From positions 62,001 to 126,000 of the forward strand of contig CAWIHZ010000014.1 in NCBI GenBank assembly GCA_963835955.1: a stretch of DNA of 64,000 nucleotides, in the 5' to 3' direction. The position numbers were made by a program, and so were the translations under genes. This document shows positions 1-7,955 of the stretch, one piece after another (the first letter of the stretch is position 1; every line of letters starts with the position of its first letter). The notes under the pieces are model-generated. The model made no database searches. It worked only from the letters and a program-made list of their open reading frames with translations, and was not told the origin of the DNA. Source of the stretch: Roseiarcus sp963835955 (GTDB lineage: Bacteria; Pseudomonadota; Alphaproteobacteria; Rhizobiales; Beijerinckiaceae).

Positions 1-35
1 CTCCCGTTGGCGCGATTCAAGGTCTGAGCGCGCAC
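1..35 (-). CDS. paaD: PaaD-like protein, N-terminal fragment (runs off window)
   Basis: Only the first 11 or so codons are inside the window. A GTG at 35-33 lies 2 bp beyond the paaC stop on the same strand and opens a frame reading V-R-A-Q-T-L-N-R-A-N-G to the window edge. In paa operons the gene after paaC is paaD, an assembly protein thought to help mature the iron centre of the PaaABCE epoxidase. The call rests on gene order and tight spacing, not on domain evidence. Confidence 0.4.
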   Translation of the reverse strand, partial: MRAQTLNRANG

Positions 36-37
36 GA

Positions 38-763
38 TCACCACCGCGCGTCGGGATAGGCGCGCTGCAGAAATTGCATCTGCGCCAGAAGGTGGCCAAG
101 GAATTCGCTGTGCAGCCCTTGTTTTCCCCCGCGCTGGCCGAAGCGATGGGCGGGCGCCGTCAAGGTCGCGCGCGCGAGAATATCGCCGATCGCGGCGTCG
201 AAATCCGAACGCAAGCACGAGGGATCGACGCCGAAGCCGCTCGCCGCGACCTCGCGGTCGAGATCGTCGGCCTCGAACAATTCGTCGACATAGGGCCAGA
301 GGACTTCGAGCGCGCCTTGCGCCTTCGCATGGCTTTCTGCGGTGCCGTCGCCAAGCCGGATCATCCATTCGCCGGCGTGGCGCAGATGATAGGCGGTCTC
401 CCGCGCCGAGCGGGTCGCGACGCCCGCTGTCTCGGCGTCGTTCGACGCGCTGAGCCTTTCATAAAGCGGAAGCGCGTAGGCGGAGAAGATGAGATGGCGC
501 GCCATCGTCTCGGCGAAGTCGCCGTTGGGCTGCTCGACGATGAGCGGATTTCGGTAGTCCTGCTCGGCGCGGCGGTAAGCGAGCGCATCCTCGTCGCGCG
601 CGCCGCCCTCGAGGTCGCAGGCGCGGGCGTAGAACGCGCGCGTCTGGCCGATGAGGTCGAGGCTCAGGTTGGCGAGCGCGATGTCCTCTTCGAGCGTCGG
701 CGCGCGCGACAGCCACTCGCTGAGCCGATGGCCCAGGATCAGCGACGCGTCGCCGAGACGCAT
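38..763 (-). CDS. paaC: 1,2-phenylacetyl-CoA epoxidase, structural subunit PaaC
   Basis: This 241-residue protein is the non-catalytic partner of PaaA in the ring-1,2-epoxidase that converts phenylacetyl-CoA to its epoxide, the committed step of aerobic phenylacetate breakdown. It has the ferritin-like all-alpha layout of the family: an N-terminal region (LGHRLSEWLSRAPTLEEDIA, about residues 10-29), the segment LANLSLDLIGQTR, a central LRHAGEWMIRLGDGT helix, and a C-terminal LLAQMQFLQRAYPDARW typical of PaaC. Length agrees with the family (about 240-260). It lies 51 bp after paaB and just before the presumed paaD, so the order is paaA-B-C-D as in known operons. Cytoplasmic. Confidence 0.93.
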   Translation of the reverse strand: MRLGDASLILGHRLSEWLSRAPTLEEDIALANLSLDLIGQTRAFYARACDLEGGARDEDALAYRRAEQDYRNPLIVEQPNGDFAETMARHLIFSAYALPLYERLSASNDAETAGVATRSARETAYHLRHAGEWMIRLGDGTAESHAKAQGALEVLWPYVDELFEADDLDREVAASGFGVDPSCLRSDFDAAIGDILARATLTAPAHRFGQRGGKQGLHSEFLGHLLAQMQFLQRAYPDARW

Positions 764-814
764 CAGCCATGCGGCGCGCGGATCTGGGGAAGCGGGATGG
801 ATCAGCGGGCGTCC

Positions 815-1108
815 TCACATGTTGCCGACGTCGTCCGGCACTTCGTAGAAGGTCGGATGACGATAGATTTTCGAGGCCGTCGGTTCGAACATCATGTCCT
901 TCTCGCCCGGATCGGAAGCGACGATCGCCGAGGACGGGACGACCCAGATCGACAGGGTTTCGCCGCGCCTGGTGTAGACGTCGCGGGCGCTCTGCAGCGC
1001 CATTTCGGGGTCATGCGCATGCAGCGAGCCGACATGGCGGTGCGGCAGACCGTTTCGCGGCCGGATGAACACTTCCCACAGCGGTGTCGCCGGCTCGGCC
1101 ATCGCCAT
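815..1108 (-). CDS. paaB: 1,2-phenylacetyl-CoA epoxidase subunit PaaB
   Basis: This 97-residue small subunit is thought to bridge PaaA-PaaC heterodimers in the epoxidase. The family signature is clear: TPLWEVFIRPRNGLPHRHVG near the N terminus (residues 8-27), then AHDPEMALQSARDVYTRRGE and the C-terminal KIYRHPTFYEVPDDVGNM. Two in-frame ATGs (1108 and 1102) are possible; a GAGGAA sequence lies immediately upstream of 1108 and is better spaced for 1102, so the start is uncertain by two residues. It lies 18 bp after the paaA stop and 51 bp before paaC, consistent with one transcript. Confidence 0.93.
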   Translation of the reverse strand: MAMAEPATPLWEVFIRPRNGLPHRHVGSLHAHDPEMALQSARDVYTRRGETLSIWVVPSSAIVASDPGEKDMMFEPTASKIYRHPTFYEVPDDVGNM

Positions 1109-1126
1109 TTCCTCGCCGCGCCCGCT

Positions 1127-2116
1127 CTAGGCGGCGCGGTCCGCTCGCGCGCGCGGTTTGGCGGCGTAGGCCGCCGCCGCCTCGCGCACCCAGGCGCCTT
1201 CGGACTCGACCCGCCGGCGATGCGCGAGGCGCTGCCGGTTGCAGGGCCCGTCGCCGGCGAGGACGCGCGCGAATTCGTCCCAGTCGATCGGCCCGTGTTC
1301 CCAATGACCCGATTCGGCGTTGAACCGAAGGTCCGGGTCGGGGATCGAGAGCCCGAGGTACTGCGCCTGCGGCACGGTGGCGTCGAGAAATTTCTGCCTG
1401 AGCCCATCGTTGGTGAAGCGCTTGATCTTCCACTTCATCGACAGCTCGGAATGGGTGCTGTTGGAATCATGCGGGCCGAACATCATCAACGAGGGTCGCC
1501 AGAACCGGTCGAGCGCGTCCTGCGCCATCGCGCGCTGATCGGCCGTGCCGCGAGCCATCGCAATCATGATTTCGTAGCCTTGTCGCTGATGAAACGATTC
1601 TTCCTTGCAGATGAGGATCATCGCCCGCGCGTAAGGCCCGTAGCTGCAGCGGCAGAGAGGAATCTGGTTCATGATCGCCGCGCCGTCGACCAGCCAGCCG
1701 ATCGCGCCCATGTCGGCGTAGTTCAAGGTCGGGTAGTTGAAGATCGACGAATATTTGGCCCGCCCCGACAGCAGTTGATCGTAAAGCTCCTCGCGCGACG
1801 CGCCGAGCGTCTCGGCGGCGGCATAGAGATAGAGGCCGTGCCCCGCCTCGTCCTGGATCTTGGCCAGGAGCTGGGCCTTGCGCTTCAGCGTCGGGGCGCG
1901 CGTGAGCCAATTGCCTTCCGGCTGCATGCCGATGATTTCCGAGTGGGCGTGCTGGGAAATCTGGCGGATCAGCGTGCGGCGGTACTGCTCGGGCATCCAG
2001 TCGTTGGGTTCGATCTTCTCCTCGGCGTCGATGCGCGCCTGAAAGGCGGCGAGCCTGGCGGGGTCCTCGGCCTTGGCCGCCGCGAGTTCCTTGGCGTTGA
2101 GCGCCTGGGCGTACAT
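1127..2116 (-). CDS. paaA: 1,2-phenylacetyl-CoA epoxidase, catalytic subunit PaaA
   Basis: Catalytic di-iron oxygenase subunit of the PaaABCE complex, 329 residues from the chosen start (the E. coli protein is 309). Carboxylate/His motifs of the di-iron site are visible: DEAGHGLYLY (E-x2-H) and, later, KEESFHQRQGY (E-x2-H). Other hallmarks are NDWMPEQYRRTLIRQISQHA, MQPEGNWLTRAPTLKRKAQL and FGPHDSNSTHSE. I chose ATG 2116 because GGGAGA lies 4-9 bp upstream; ATG 2131 is in frame but has no comparable ribosome site. It is first in the paaABCD order, so the promoter should lie in 2117-2401. No regulator gene of the PaaR or PaaX type is visible next to it. Confidence 0.95.
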   Translation of the reverse strand: MYAQALNAKELAAAKAEDPARLAAFQARIDAEEKIEPNDWMPEQYRRTLIRQISQHAHSEIIGMQPEGNWLTRAPTLKRKAQLLAKIQDEAGHGLYLYAAAETLGASREELYDQLLSGRAKYSSIFNYPTLNYADMGAIGWLVDGAAIMNQIPLCRCSYGPYARAMILICKEESFHQRQGYEIMIAMARGTADQRAMAQDALDRFWRPSLMMFGPHDSNSTHSELSMKWKIKRFTNDGLRQKFLDATVPQAQYLGLSIPDPDLRFNAESGHWEHGPIDWDEFARVLAGDGPCNRQRLAHRRRVESEGAWVREAAAAYAAKPRARADRAA

Positions 2117-2401
2117 GCGTCTCCCGTTCATACGGCGCCGCGCGGCTTCGCGGCCCGCGCAAAACGTCCGCGGGCCGCGGCGACGCCGGCCCATTCTTTA
2201 GGCCTCAATTATGGTGCATTTCCGCCTCGCCGTCACCTTTCGCCGGCGGAGCCCATCCACTGCGCTCGACGGCCTTTCGGGTCGGCGGCTCACGCGCTCC
2301 CGGACCACAGGGACGCTAGTCTCCGCGGTGGATGAACGCGTAACCGCCCAAGCTCTCGAAGTTCGGGACCGGCCCTCAAATCGCGGAACTGACAGTCCGG
2401 C

Positions 2402-2560
2402 TCAGTTCGAGCCGGAGTCCGCCGGCTGCGCGTCAGCGGTCTGCTGAGTCGCCGCGCCGTCGTTCGACGCCGATGTCGTGTGGAAGTTGCAAGCAAGCGC
2501 CGGCGCGACCGCCGCCGCCAATCCAAGCCCAACCAAGAGTCCGATGAGTTTCGAGCGCAT
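2402..2560 (-). CDS. small exported protein of unknown function
   Basis: This 52-residue protein has a typical Sec signal peptide: MRSK, a hydrophobic stretch LIGLLVGLGLAAAVAPA, then a cleavage region ALA-C. The mature part is only about 30 residues, with Asn, Thr, Ser, Gln and Asp dominant and one Cys. The ATG at 2560 has a strong GGAGG ribosome site 7 bp upstream, which decides it over a longer frame starting at 2629. The ALAC junction could be read as a lipobox variant, but A-L-A-C lacks the usual Leu at -3. It lies 285 bp upstream of paaA on the same strand. I do not recognise a family. Confidence 0.6.
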   Translation of the reverse strand: MRSKLIGLLVGLGLAAAVAPALACNFHTTSASNDGAATQQTADAQPADSGSN

Positions 2561-2748
2561 GAACACCCTCCATCTCGCACCGTTCGATGGACGTATCCTA
2601 GCACTGGCGTCAAAGCGTGCAAGAGGCAATCGGGCGGGCGTCGATAGCTTCTGGAGATCTTTGGGTCGGGCTTGCTTTGCCTCGAATTGCGGTTCTTGAT
2701 CGCCCCCGCGGGCGGAAGGCCGCGCGGGAAACGGGGAAAGGGCGGGAA

Positions 2749-3675
2749 ATGCCGGCAGGCGAGTTCGCGTTTGACGCCCAAGACGGCGCGCGTCTGGTCG
2801 GGCGGCGCTGGCTGCCGGGCGGCCCGCCGCGCGCGATTGTGCAGATCGCCCACGGCCTCGCCGAGCACAGCGCCCGCTATGCGCGCCTCGCGGCGGCGCT
2901 CAACGCGGCCGGCTACGGGGTCTACGCCAACGATCATCGCGGCCACGGACCGGGCGCGGCGGCGGCCGATCTCGGCCATTTCGCCGACGAGCAAGGCTGG
3001 GATAAGGCCGCCGGCGATCTGTGGACCTTCAACCGCCTGATCGCCTCCGAGCAGCCGGGAAGGCCGATCGTCTTTCTCGGCCATTCGATGGGTTCGTTCC
3101 TCGGCCAGCTTTTCGTCGCCGAGCATTCGGACGCGCTTGCCGGCGTCGTCTATTCGGGCTCCAACGGCGCTCCGCCGGCGATTGCGACCGCGGGACGCCT
3201 GATCGCGCGCGCCGAAAGGCTGCGTCTGGGCAAGCGCGGCAAGAGCGCGCTCCTCAACAAGATGATGTTCGGCGGCTTCAACAAAAGATTCAAACCGGCG
3301 CGCACCGACCTCGACTGGCTGTCGCGCGACCCGAAAGAGGTCGACGCCTATATCGCCGACCCCTTATGCGGCTTCCCGTTCACGACCCAGCTCGCGATCG
3401 ATCTGCTCGACGCCCTGCCCGGCCTGATCGCGCCCGATCGCCTGGCGCGCATCCGCAAGGACCTGCCGATTTATGTGCTTTCCGGCGGCGACGATCCCGT
3501 CGGCGCCAACATCCAGGGCCTGATCGACGCTTTGAAGACGGCCGGCTTCGCCAGGCTCACGACCCGCATCTATCCGGGCGCCCGGCACGAGACCCTCAAC
3601 GAGACCAACCGCGACGAGGTGGCGCGCGACCTCATCGCCTGGCTCGACGGGGTGACGGCGGAAGCCCCAGCGTAA
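2749..3675 (+). CDS. alpha/beta hydrolase, monoacylglycerol-lipase-like (Hydrolase_4 / PldB family)
   Basis: This 308-residue serine hydrolase is probably a lysophospholipase or monoacylglycerol lipase. The family block IAHGLAEHSARYARLAAAL appears at residues 33-51, followed by NDHRGHGPG (oxyanion region). The nucleophile elbow GHSMG places Ser at residue 113. The acid is probably the first Asp in SGGDDPVG, and the His is in GARHETLNE near the C terminus. No signal peptide, so cytoplasmic or membrane-associated. ATG 2749 was chosen because the family block begins about 15 residues later and the earlier in-frame sequence is not family-like; a weak GGGAA lies just upstream. It stands alone, divergent from the small exported protein. 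Confidence 0.9.
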   Translation: MPAGEFAFDAQDGARLVGRRWLPGGPPRAIVQIAHGLAEHSARYARLAAALNAAGYGVYANDHRGHGPGAAAADLGHFADEQGWDKAAGDLWTFNRLIASEQPGRPIVFLGHSMGSFLGQLFVAEHSDALAGVVYSGSNGAPPAIATAGRLIARAERLRLGKRGKSALLNKMMFGGFNKRFKPARTDLDWLSRDPKEVDAYIADPLCGFPFTTQLAIDLLDALPGLIAPDRLARIRKDLPIYVLSGGDDPVGANIQGLIDALKTAGFARLTTRIYPGARHETLNETNRDEVARDLIAWLDGVTAEAPA

Positions 3676-4051
3676 CGACTTCGATTTGTCAGGCGTTCCA
3701 TGAAAAAAAATTGGAAACGTGCGCCTTGATGGCAGAAATGTGGCTTTCCTCTCCGTGCGGCCGCGAGCTTAGTCTGCGCCGAAGCAAATTTACAAGCCAC
3801 GGCGGCGTCTCAACGACTTTTCAGTCTTGTCAAGGTCTCCCAATGCGCGCAATCTTAGTTCCGTTGAGGCTGTCATCTGGCGAATTTCGGCAAGAAACAG
3901 CCTACGAGTTTATTTTGTAAACGGCCAAACCCCGCTGTGTTCGAGGCCGAAGCCAGATAGACTAATGAACATCTGTTGCAGGCTCGTATCTCTGCGCCGG
4001 ATATTCTGCGCCAATTTTGTGAAAAATGCATTTCAAAGGAGGAAATTCAAG
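3676..4051. other. intergenic region, AT-richer than its surroundings
   Basis: No convincing gene. Base composition drops clearly from the flanking GC-rich genes, with A8 at about 3704-3711 and several AT-rich patches. It ends in a very strong ribosome site (AAAGGAGGAAA) serving the gene at 4052. The long upstream leader and composition change suggest that the cluster starting at 4052 has its own promoter here; I cannot define -35/-10 boxes with confidence. Confidence 0.5.
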
Positions 4052-5386
4052 ATGGCCAGGCAAACTACTGCTGAAAAAGACACTCTTGCGACTCCGGCGA
4101 CCCTCGGGTGCTGCCCGCAGCTCGAACCCTGCGAGGTCTGCGATGTGCTCAACTTCACCTACCGGCTACCGTTTCGTCCTGTTGTCGCAGCCGGGGACCA
4201 GCGCCAGGTGGTGCCTGTCGAGGTGACGCTTCACTACCGGCTCACGCGCTGCCAAGGTCCGCTTTCGTTGGGGGACCTCGCCTATAGCACGACGCTTTTG
4301 CCGGGTGAGAAAGTGCGGCTCTCGTCAAGCGACCGGCACACCCGGTTCAGTTTCGACAGCGAGTCGAAGCTGTCGTACCTCAATGAGACGACTTCGGAGG
4401 AATCGTACTATGCGGCGGGCATGGCGTATGGGATGAGCAATCTCAGCCTGCTCGACACCACAAACGCAAGCTCTTCTTTCAGTTCTTCGTCCGTGAGCGG
4501 CGGCGGGGGGCTGGGAATCGACCTCGGCTTTTTCAGCATCGGCGGCGGAGCGTCGGGCAACTCCTACGACGCGAATTCCGCGAGTTCGGTGGCGCATTCC
4601 CTGAGCCAGCACGCTGAGTCGCTCCAGCAGCACATGGAGGTGAGCACGCGGGCTGCGGCCTCGACCTCTATCGGCGAGGTGGCTACCCGCAATCATCAGC
4701 AGGGCGAATCCGACGACCAGTACGAGTCGGCCTCACGCACTTTCTCCAACCCCAACCACTGTCACGCCGTGACATTTCTCTTTTATCGCATCAACAAGTG
4801 CCAAACGGTGAAGTTTGAAATCGTGAGCATCGACCGCCGGGTGGACGATCCTTTCGCGCCCACGGGGGTCGTGCTGAGCCCTCCCAAGCCGGTGACGGGA
4901 GTCGCCGTGCGCTCGAACGCGGTGCTGGCGACGGGTTCGAACCGCCTGGACGTGGCGCAGCGAGCGCTCGCAAGCGTCGTTGTGGAACAGGGGCCCACCG
5001 CCGCTGCGGGGACCCTGTTTAGCAGGTCGCTTGCAACTTTCGGCCAGCAGGGGCCAATCCCGGTGAACCTCCGGCAGGCGGCCCTTCAACAAGTGGATCA
5101 GGATCTCGTCAAGGAAGGTCTGCTGGATAAGGTAGGCGGTCAAGTCTCCCAGGCCGCCAAGCAATCACTCGGCTTTGAGAAAACTATGGCCCTGCCAACC
5201 CCAGGGGTACTGGTCAAGGGGTGCCTGGACGATTGTGACATCTGCGAGCCGGAGTTGAAGACGCTAATGGACCTCGAGGCTACGCGTAAAGACTTAGAGA
5301 ATCAGCTTCTCAAAAAGCAGATCGATCTACTGGAAAAATCTCAGCAATATCGCTGCTGCCCGGCGGGCGAAGCGGAAGAGGCGTAG
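4052..5386 (+). CDS. unrecognised Cys-rich protein with central Gly/Ser tract
   Basis: I do not recognise this 444-residue protein. Visible features are an N-terminal cysteine cluster (GCCPQLEPCEVCDV, residues 16-29), a beta-rich stretch with LLPGEKVRLSSSDRHTRFSF (about 90-109), a low-complexity Ser/Gly region about 140-175 (SSFSSSSVSGGGG), a second part with YRINKCQTVKFEIVSIDRR, and a C-terminal cysteine cluster (KGCLDDCDICEPEL) followed by a charged coiled-coil-like helix ending in YRCCPAGE. Paired cysteines at both ends suggest metal binding or disulfides. No signal peptide or membrane segment. The start is decided by AAAGGAGG about 8 bp before ATG 4052. It is first of four co-directional genes and ends just before a hairpin. 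Confidence 0.75.
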   Translation: MARQTTAEKDTLATPATLGCCPQLEPCEVCDVLNFTYRLPFRPVVAAGDQRQVVPVEVTLHYRLTRCQGPLSLGDLAYSTTLLPGEKVRLSSSDRHTRFSFDSESKLSYLNETTSEESYYAAGMAYGMSNLSLLDTTNASSSFSSSSVSGGGGLGIDLGFFSIGGGASGNSYDANSASSVAHSLSQHAESLQQHMEVSTRAAASTSIGEVATRNHQQGESDDQYESASRTFSNPNHCHAVTFLFYRINKCQTVKFEIVSIDRRVDDPFAPTGVVLSPPKPVTGVAVRSNAVLATGSNRLDVAQRALASVVVEQGPTAAAGTLFSRSLATFGQQGPIPVNLRQAALQQVDQDLVKEGLLDKVGGQVSQAAKQSLGFEKTMALPTPGVLVKGCLDDCDICEPELKTLMDLEATRKDLENQLLKKQIDLLEKSQQYRCCPAGEAEEA

Positions 5387-5396
5387 CTTAAATCGA

Positions 5397-5431
5397 GCAG
5401 GCGCAGGTCCTTTTCATCGGCCTGCGCCTGC
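5397..5431 (+). terminator. hairpin after the Cys-rich gene
   Basis: A perfect 11-bp inverted repeat (GCAGGCGCAGG at 5397-5407 and CCTGCGCCTGC at 5421-5431) with a 13-nt loop begins 11 bp after the stop codon at 5386. No clear T-run follows, so this is either a weak or factor-assisted terminator or a 3'-end stabilising structure. It may partly separate the first gene from the next three. Confidence 0.5.
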
Positions 5432-5636
5432 GCGAAACCGTTCGGGCATTTGAACCTGACCGATCGAACGCATTGAAAACTGGAGGCGGCGAAACCTGGC
5501 GGCGGTTGACAGCAATATTCAGCCCAGTGTCGTCGGCAGGACGGTTTCCGCCCCTCTGACGCTAAGATTGACCTCAACAATTTCAGCAGAGTGCTGCCCT
5601 GGGCGGAACGCCAGGGAGTTCTACAGGGAGGATGAA

Positions 5637-5933
5637 ATGGACGAGATTTTTCCGATTCTCGCGGGCGCCGCCCTTGGTTTGATATTTTGGCGACGACCCA
5701 GGACGTTCCTGGCAGCGCTGCTGCTTGCCCTGATTGCGATCGCCACGGCGGTCATCGCCAGCGCGGTGAGCGGCGAATTGGCGTTGAGCTGGTGGTACGT
5801 CGGAGCCGATCTGACCGAGGTCATCCTCGCCGCGCTGGCGGCCGCGACGGTCGCGTCGCGCGCGTCAGCCCGGTTTTCGGGGAGAGACCGCATGGTCGGC
5901 CGGCCTAACGTCAACTCGATTCGGAGCAAATGA
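5637..5933 (+). CDS. small two-helix membrane protein, unknown function
   Basis: A 98-residue protein with three hydrophobic stretches: residues 4-18 (IFPILAGAALGLIFW), a strong one at 24-45 (FLAALLLALIAIATAVIASAVS), and a weaker one at 60-75 (LTEVILAALAAATVAS). The C terminus is basic and probably cytoplasmic. ATG 5637 is preceded by GGGAGG, which fixes the start. The stop overlaps the region of the next gene's start, so the two are translationally close or coupled. No family recognised. It probably anchors or accompanies the product of the following gene. Confidence 0.7.
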   Translation: MDEIFPILAGAALGLIFWRRPRTFLAALLLALIAIATAVIASAVSGELALSWWYVGADLTEVILAALAAATVASRASARFSGRDRMVGRPNVNSIRSK

Positions 5934-5935
5934 TC

Positions 5936-7585
5936 ATGGCGAGACAATCCCGGACCCCGGCCTCCCACTTTTTCGAGGGCGCCGGGAACACGCATGGTGT
6001 GGTCGGAGCCGAGCAGAACCTGCACCAGGTCACGGCCGCGGAACTGATGCTGTCGCCCCCGAAGGCGGTGCGCCCGCATTGGATGGTCACGCGTTTCCCC
6101 ACGTCAATGGAGGAATTCGCGCGGGCCAAGGAGCAGGCGGCCGCGCCGGCGACGAGAGCCGCGGCCGCCTTGGCGGCGCACGAGGACCTCGGAGCCGACG
6201 AGGCTGCGCTCGCCGAAGCTCCGGCGGAGTTGGACCGCCCGGAGGGCGGCCATGCCCATGTTTCGCCGACCCCGCTCGCGCCCGCGGTCGGCGCGAGTTT
6301 CGACGGTCTGGGCGCCACCGCATGGCAGCCTCCGGACTGCGCCTTCGCGGTCGGGCCGGACCATGTGCTGCTTGCGGTCAACACCGATCTGGCTGGCTAC
6401 GCCAAGACCGGACACCAGGTTTTCCGCTGGGCCAACATGACCACGCTGTTCGGCAAGGTGATCCCGAAAGGGGCTGCGATTTTCGATCCTCGAGTCGCCT
6501 TCGACCACTACCAGAACCGCTGGATCGTAGTCGCCGCGGCGCGGCGCGACAGCCCTGCCGGATCCTGGCTGCTGATCGGCGTGTCCCAGTCGCCGGATCC
6601 TGGCGCGGGCTACTGGATTTGGGCGCTCGACGATTCGCTGAACGGGAGCGCGCCAACCAACAATTGGGGCGATTACCCGATGCTCGGGTTCGACACCCAG
6701 GCGATCTACGTGACATTTAACATGTTCCAGATTGGCGGCGGCTATCAGTACGCGAAATTGCGAATTCTCAACAAAGCGGAGCTTTATTCCGGCGGAACCG
6801 GGCCGACCCATATCGTCAAGTGGTACGATTATTGGAACCTGAAGGACGGCGCGGGAAACGTCGCCTTTACCGTGCAACCCTGCAACCATTTCCGCGGCAC
6901 AGGGGGCAATCCGCCAGCCTATCTCGTCAACGCCAAATACGGCGGCGGCAATACGATCACGCTCTGGCAGCTCGATAATCCATTGGGCTTCTGGCATGGC
7001 GGCGCTGCGGCGCTGAGCCGGACGGACCTTGCGTGCCGCGCCTACGACCTTCCGCCCAACGCCGAGCAGAGGGGCTCGGCCAACCAGATCGCGACCAACG
7101 ACGACCGCCTCCTGTCCGCGATGTTTCAGTATGTGACCGATACTCAGCGCGTATGGACCTGCCACACGGTCAAACACACCTGGGCGGGCGAGAAGGCGGC
7201 GCGCTCGATCCTGCAGTGGTACGAAATCGATGTGGTGAAAAAGAGCGTCGTCCAACAGAACGGATTTGGCGCCCCGGGCGCCTATTACTTCTTTCCGGCG
7301 ATTCAGACCGATATCCACCGGAACGCCTATCTGGTGTTCGGCCGATCGTCGAAAAGCGAGTTCGCCGCGTTCCGGGCCACCGGGCGTAAGGCGACTGATC
7401 CTGCCGGCGCCCTGCAAGGCAGCGCGATCGTGAAATCCGGACAGAGTTCCTATCCCGGGAACCGCTGGGGCGACTACTTCACCGCTTGCCGCGACGGCAA
7501 GGATTCCGGGGTGGTCTGGGGGTATGGCGAGTACGCGGACGGCGGCGGCCATTGGGGAACCTGGGCCGTCTCGCTGAAACTGTGA
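5936..7585 (+). CDS. beta-propeller-like protein of unknown function
   Basis: A 549-residue protein. After a 110-residue Ala/Glu-rich N-terminal part (EEFARAKEQAAAPATRAAAA and onward) it shows a repeat-like beta architecture: FDGLGATAWQPPDCAFAVGP, FDPRVAFDHYQNRWIVVAAA, NNWGDYPMLGFDTQAIYVTF, ATNDDRLLSAMFQYVTDTQR and a closing NRWGDYFTACRD...WGTWAVSLKL. Such WGDY-type blades occur in sialidase-like or secreted beta-propellers (inference). There is no classical signal peptide. ATG 5936 is preferred over the overlapping ATG 5930 because GGAG lies 9 bp upstream. It starts with MARQ, as does the 4052 gene. A ligand-binding or surface role is possible but unproven. Confidence 0.75.
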   Translation: MARQSRTPASHFFEGAGNTHGVVGAEQNLHQVTAAELMLSPPKAVRPHWMVTRFPTSMEEFARAKEQAAAPATRAAAALAAHEDLGADEAALAEAPAELDRPEGGHAHVSPTPLAPAVGASFDGLGATAWQPPDCAFAVGPDHVLLAVNTDLAGYAKTGHQVFRWANMTTLFGKVIPKGAAIFDPRVAFDHYQNRWIVVAAARRDSPAGSWLLIGVSQSPDPGAGYWIWALDDSLNGSAPTNNWGDYPMLGFDTQAIYVTFNMFQIGGGYQYAKLRILNKAELYSGGTGPTHIVKWYDYWNLKDGAGNVAFTVQPCNHFRGTGGNPPAYLVNAKYGGGNTITLWQLDNPLGFWHGGAAALSRTDLACRAYDLPPNAEQRGSANQIATNDDRLLSAMFQYVTDTQRVWTCHTVKHTWAGEKAARSILQWYEIDVVKKSVVQQNGFGAPGAYYFFPAIQTDIHRNAYLVFGRSSKSEFAAFRATGRKATDPAGALQGSAIVKSGQSSYPGNRWGDYFTACRDGKDSGVVWGYGEYADGGGHWGTWAVSLKL

Positions 7586-7589
7586 TCCC

Positions 7590-7853
7590 TTGTCCAAGTT
7601 GCGGATCGTCCTTAGGGGCTCCATATCGCTCTGCATGCTGATCATTTCGGGAACGTGCGTCATGTCAGGAAACAGCGAGCAAGGCGGCGGCTCGGGCGCC
7701 GGAGGCCAATCCGGCGCCGGCGAGCAAAAGCCGGTCAAAGGCGGCGGGTCGATACCGATCGGGGTCCCCGTGTCGCCGCAGGAGTTCCGGCGCCAGAAGG
7801 AGGAGGCGGCCAAGCCGAAGCCGCCGCGAGAGCGCCCTCAACAGGACAAGTAG
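7590..7853 (+). CDS. small exported Gly/Lys/Pro-rich protein
   Basis: An 87-residue product from a TTG at 7590, 4 bp after the preceding stop; an ATG at 7635 is an alternative. The N terminus (KLRIVLRGSISLCMLIISGTC) is signal-peptide or signal-anchor-like; the Cys in SGTC could be a degenerate lipobox. The rest is low complexity: GGGSGAGGQSGAGEQ, then a charged Pro-rich tail (KPKPPRERPQQDK). Position and strand make it the last gene of the four-gene cluster. No family recognised, and the start is uncertain. Confidence 0.55.
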   Translation: MSKLRIVLRGSISLCMLIISGTCVMSGNSEQGGGSGAGGQSGAGEQKPVKGGGSIPIGVPVSPQEFRRQKEEAAKPKPPRERPQQDK

Positions 7854-7955
7854 CGGTCGGCCGACGTGGCCGCGCGTCGCTCGCGGCCACGCGTCGCTCG
7901 CGCGTCCCCGCCTGGCGTTCTATATCTTTCGGCGGGGTTCGCGCGAGGGCGGGCG

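Noticed and set aside
74..2335. 753-codon plus-strand frame over the paa operon
   Set aside because: Antisense of paaA-paaC, Arg/Ala-rich and without family features; the minus-strand products are clear.
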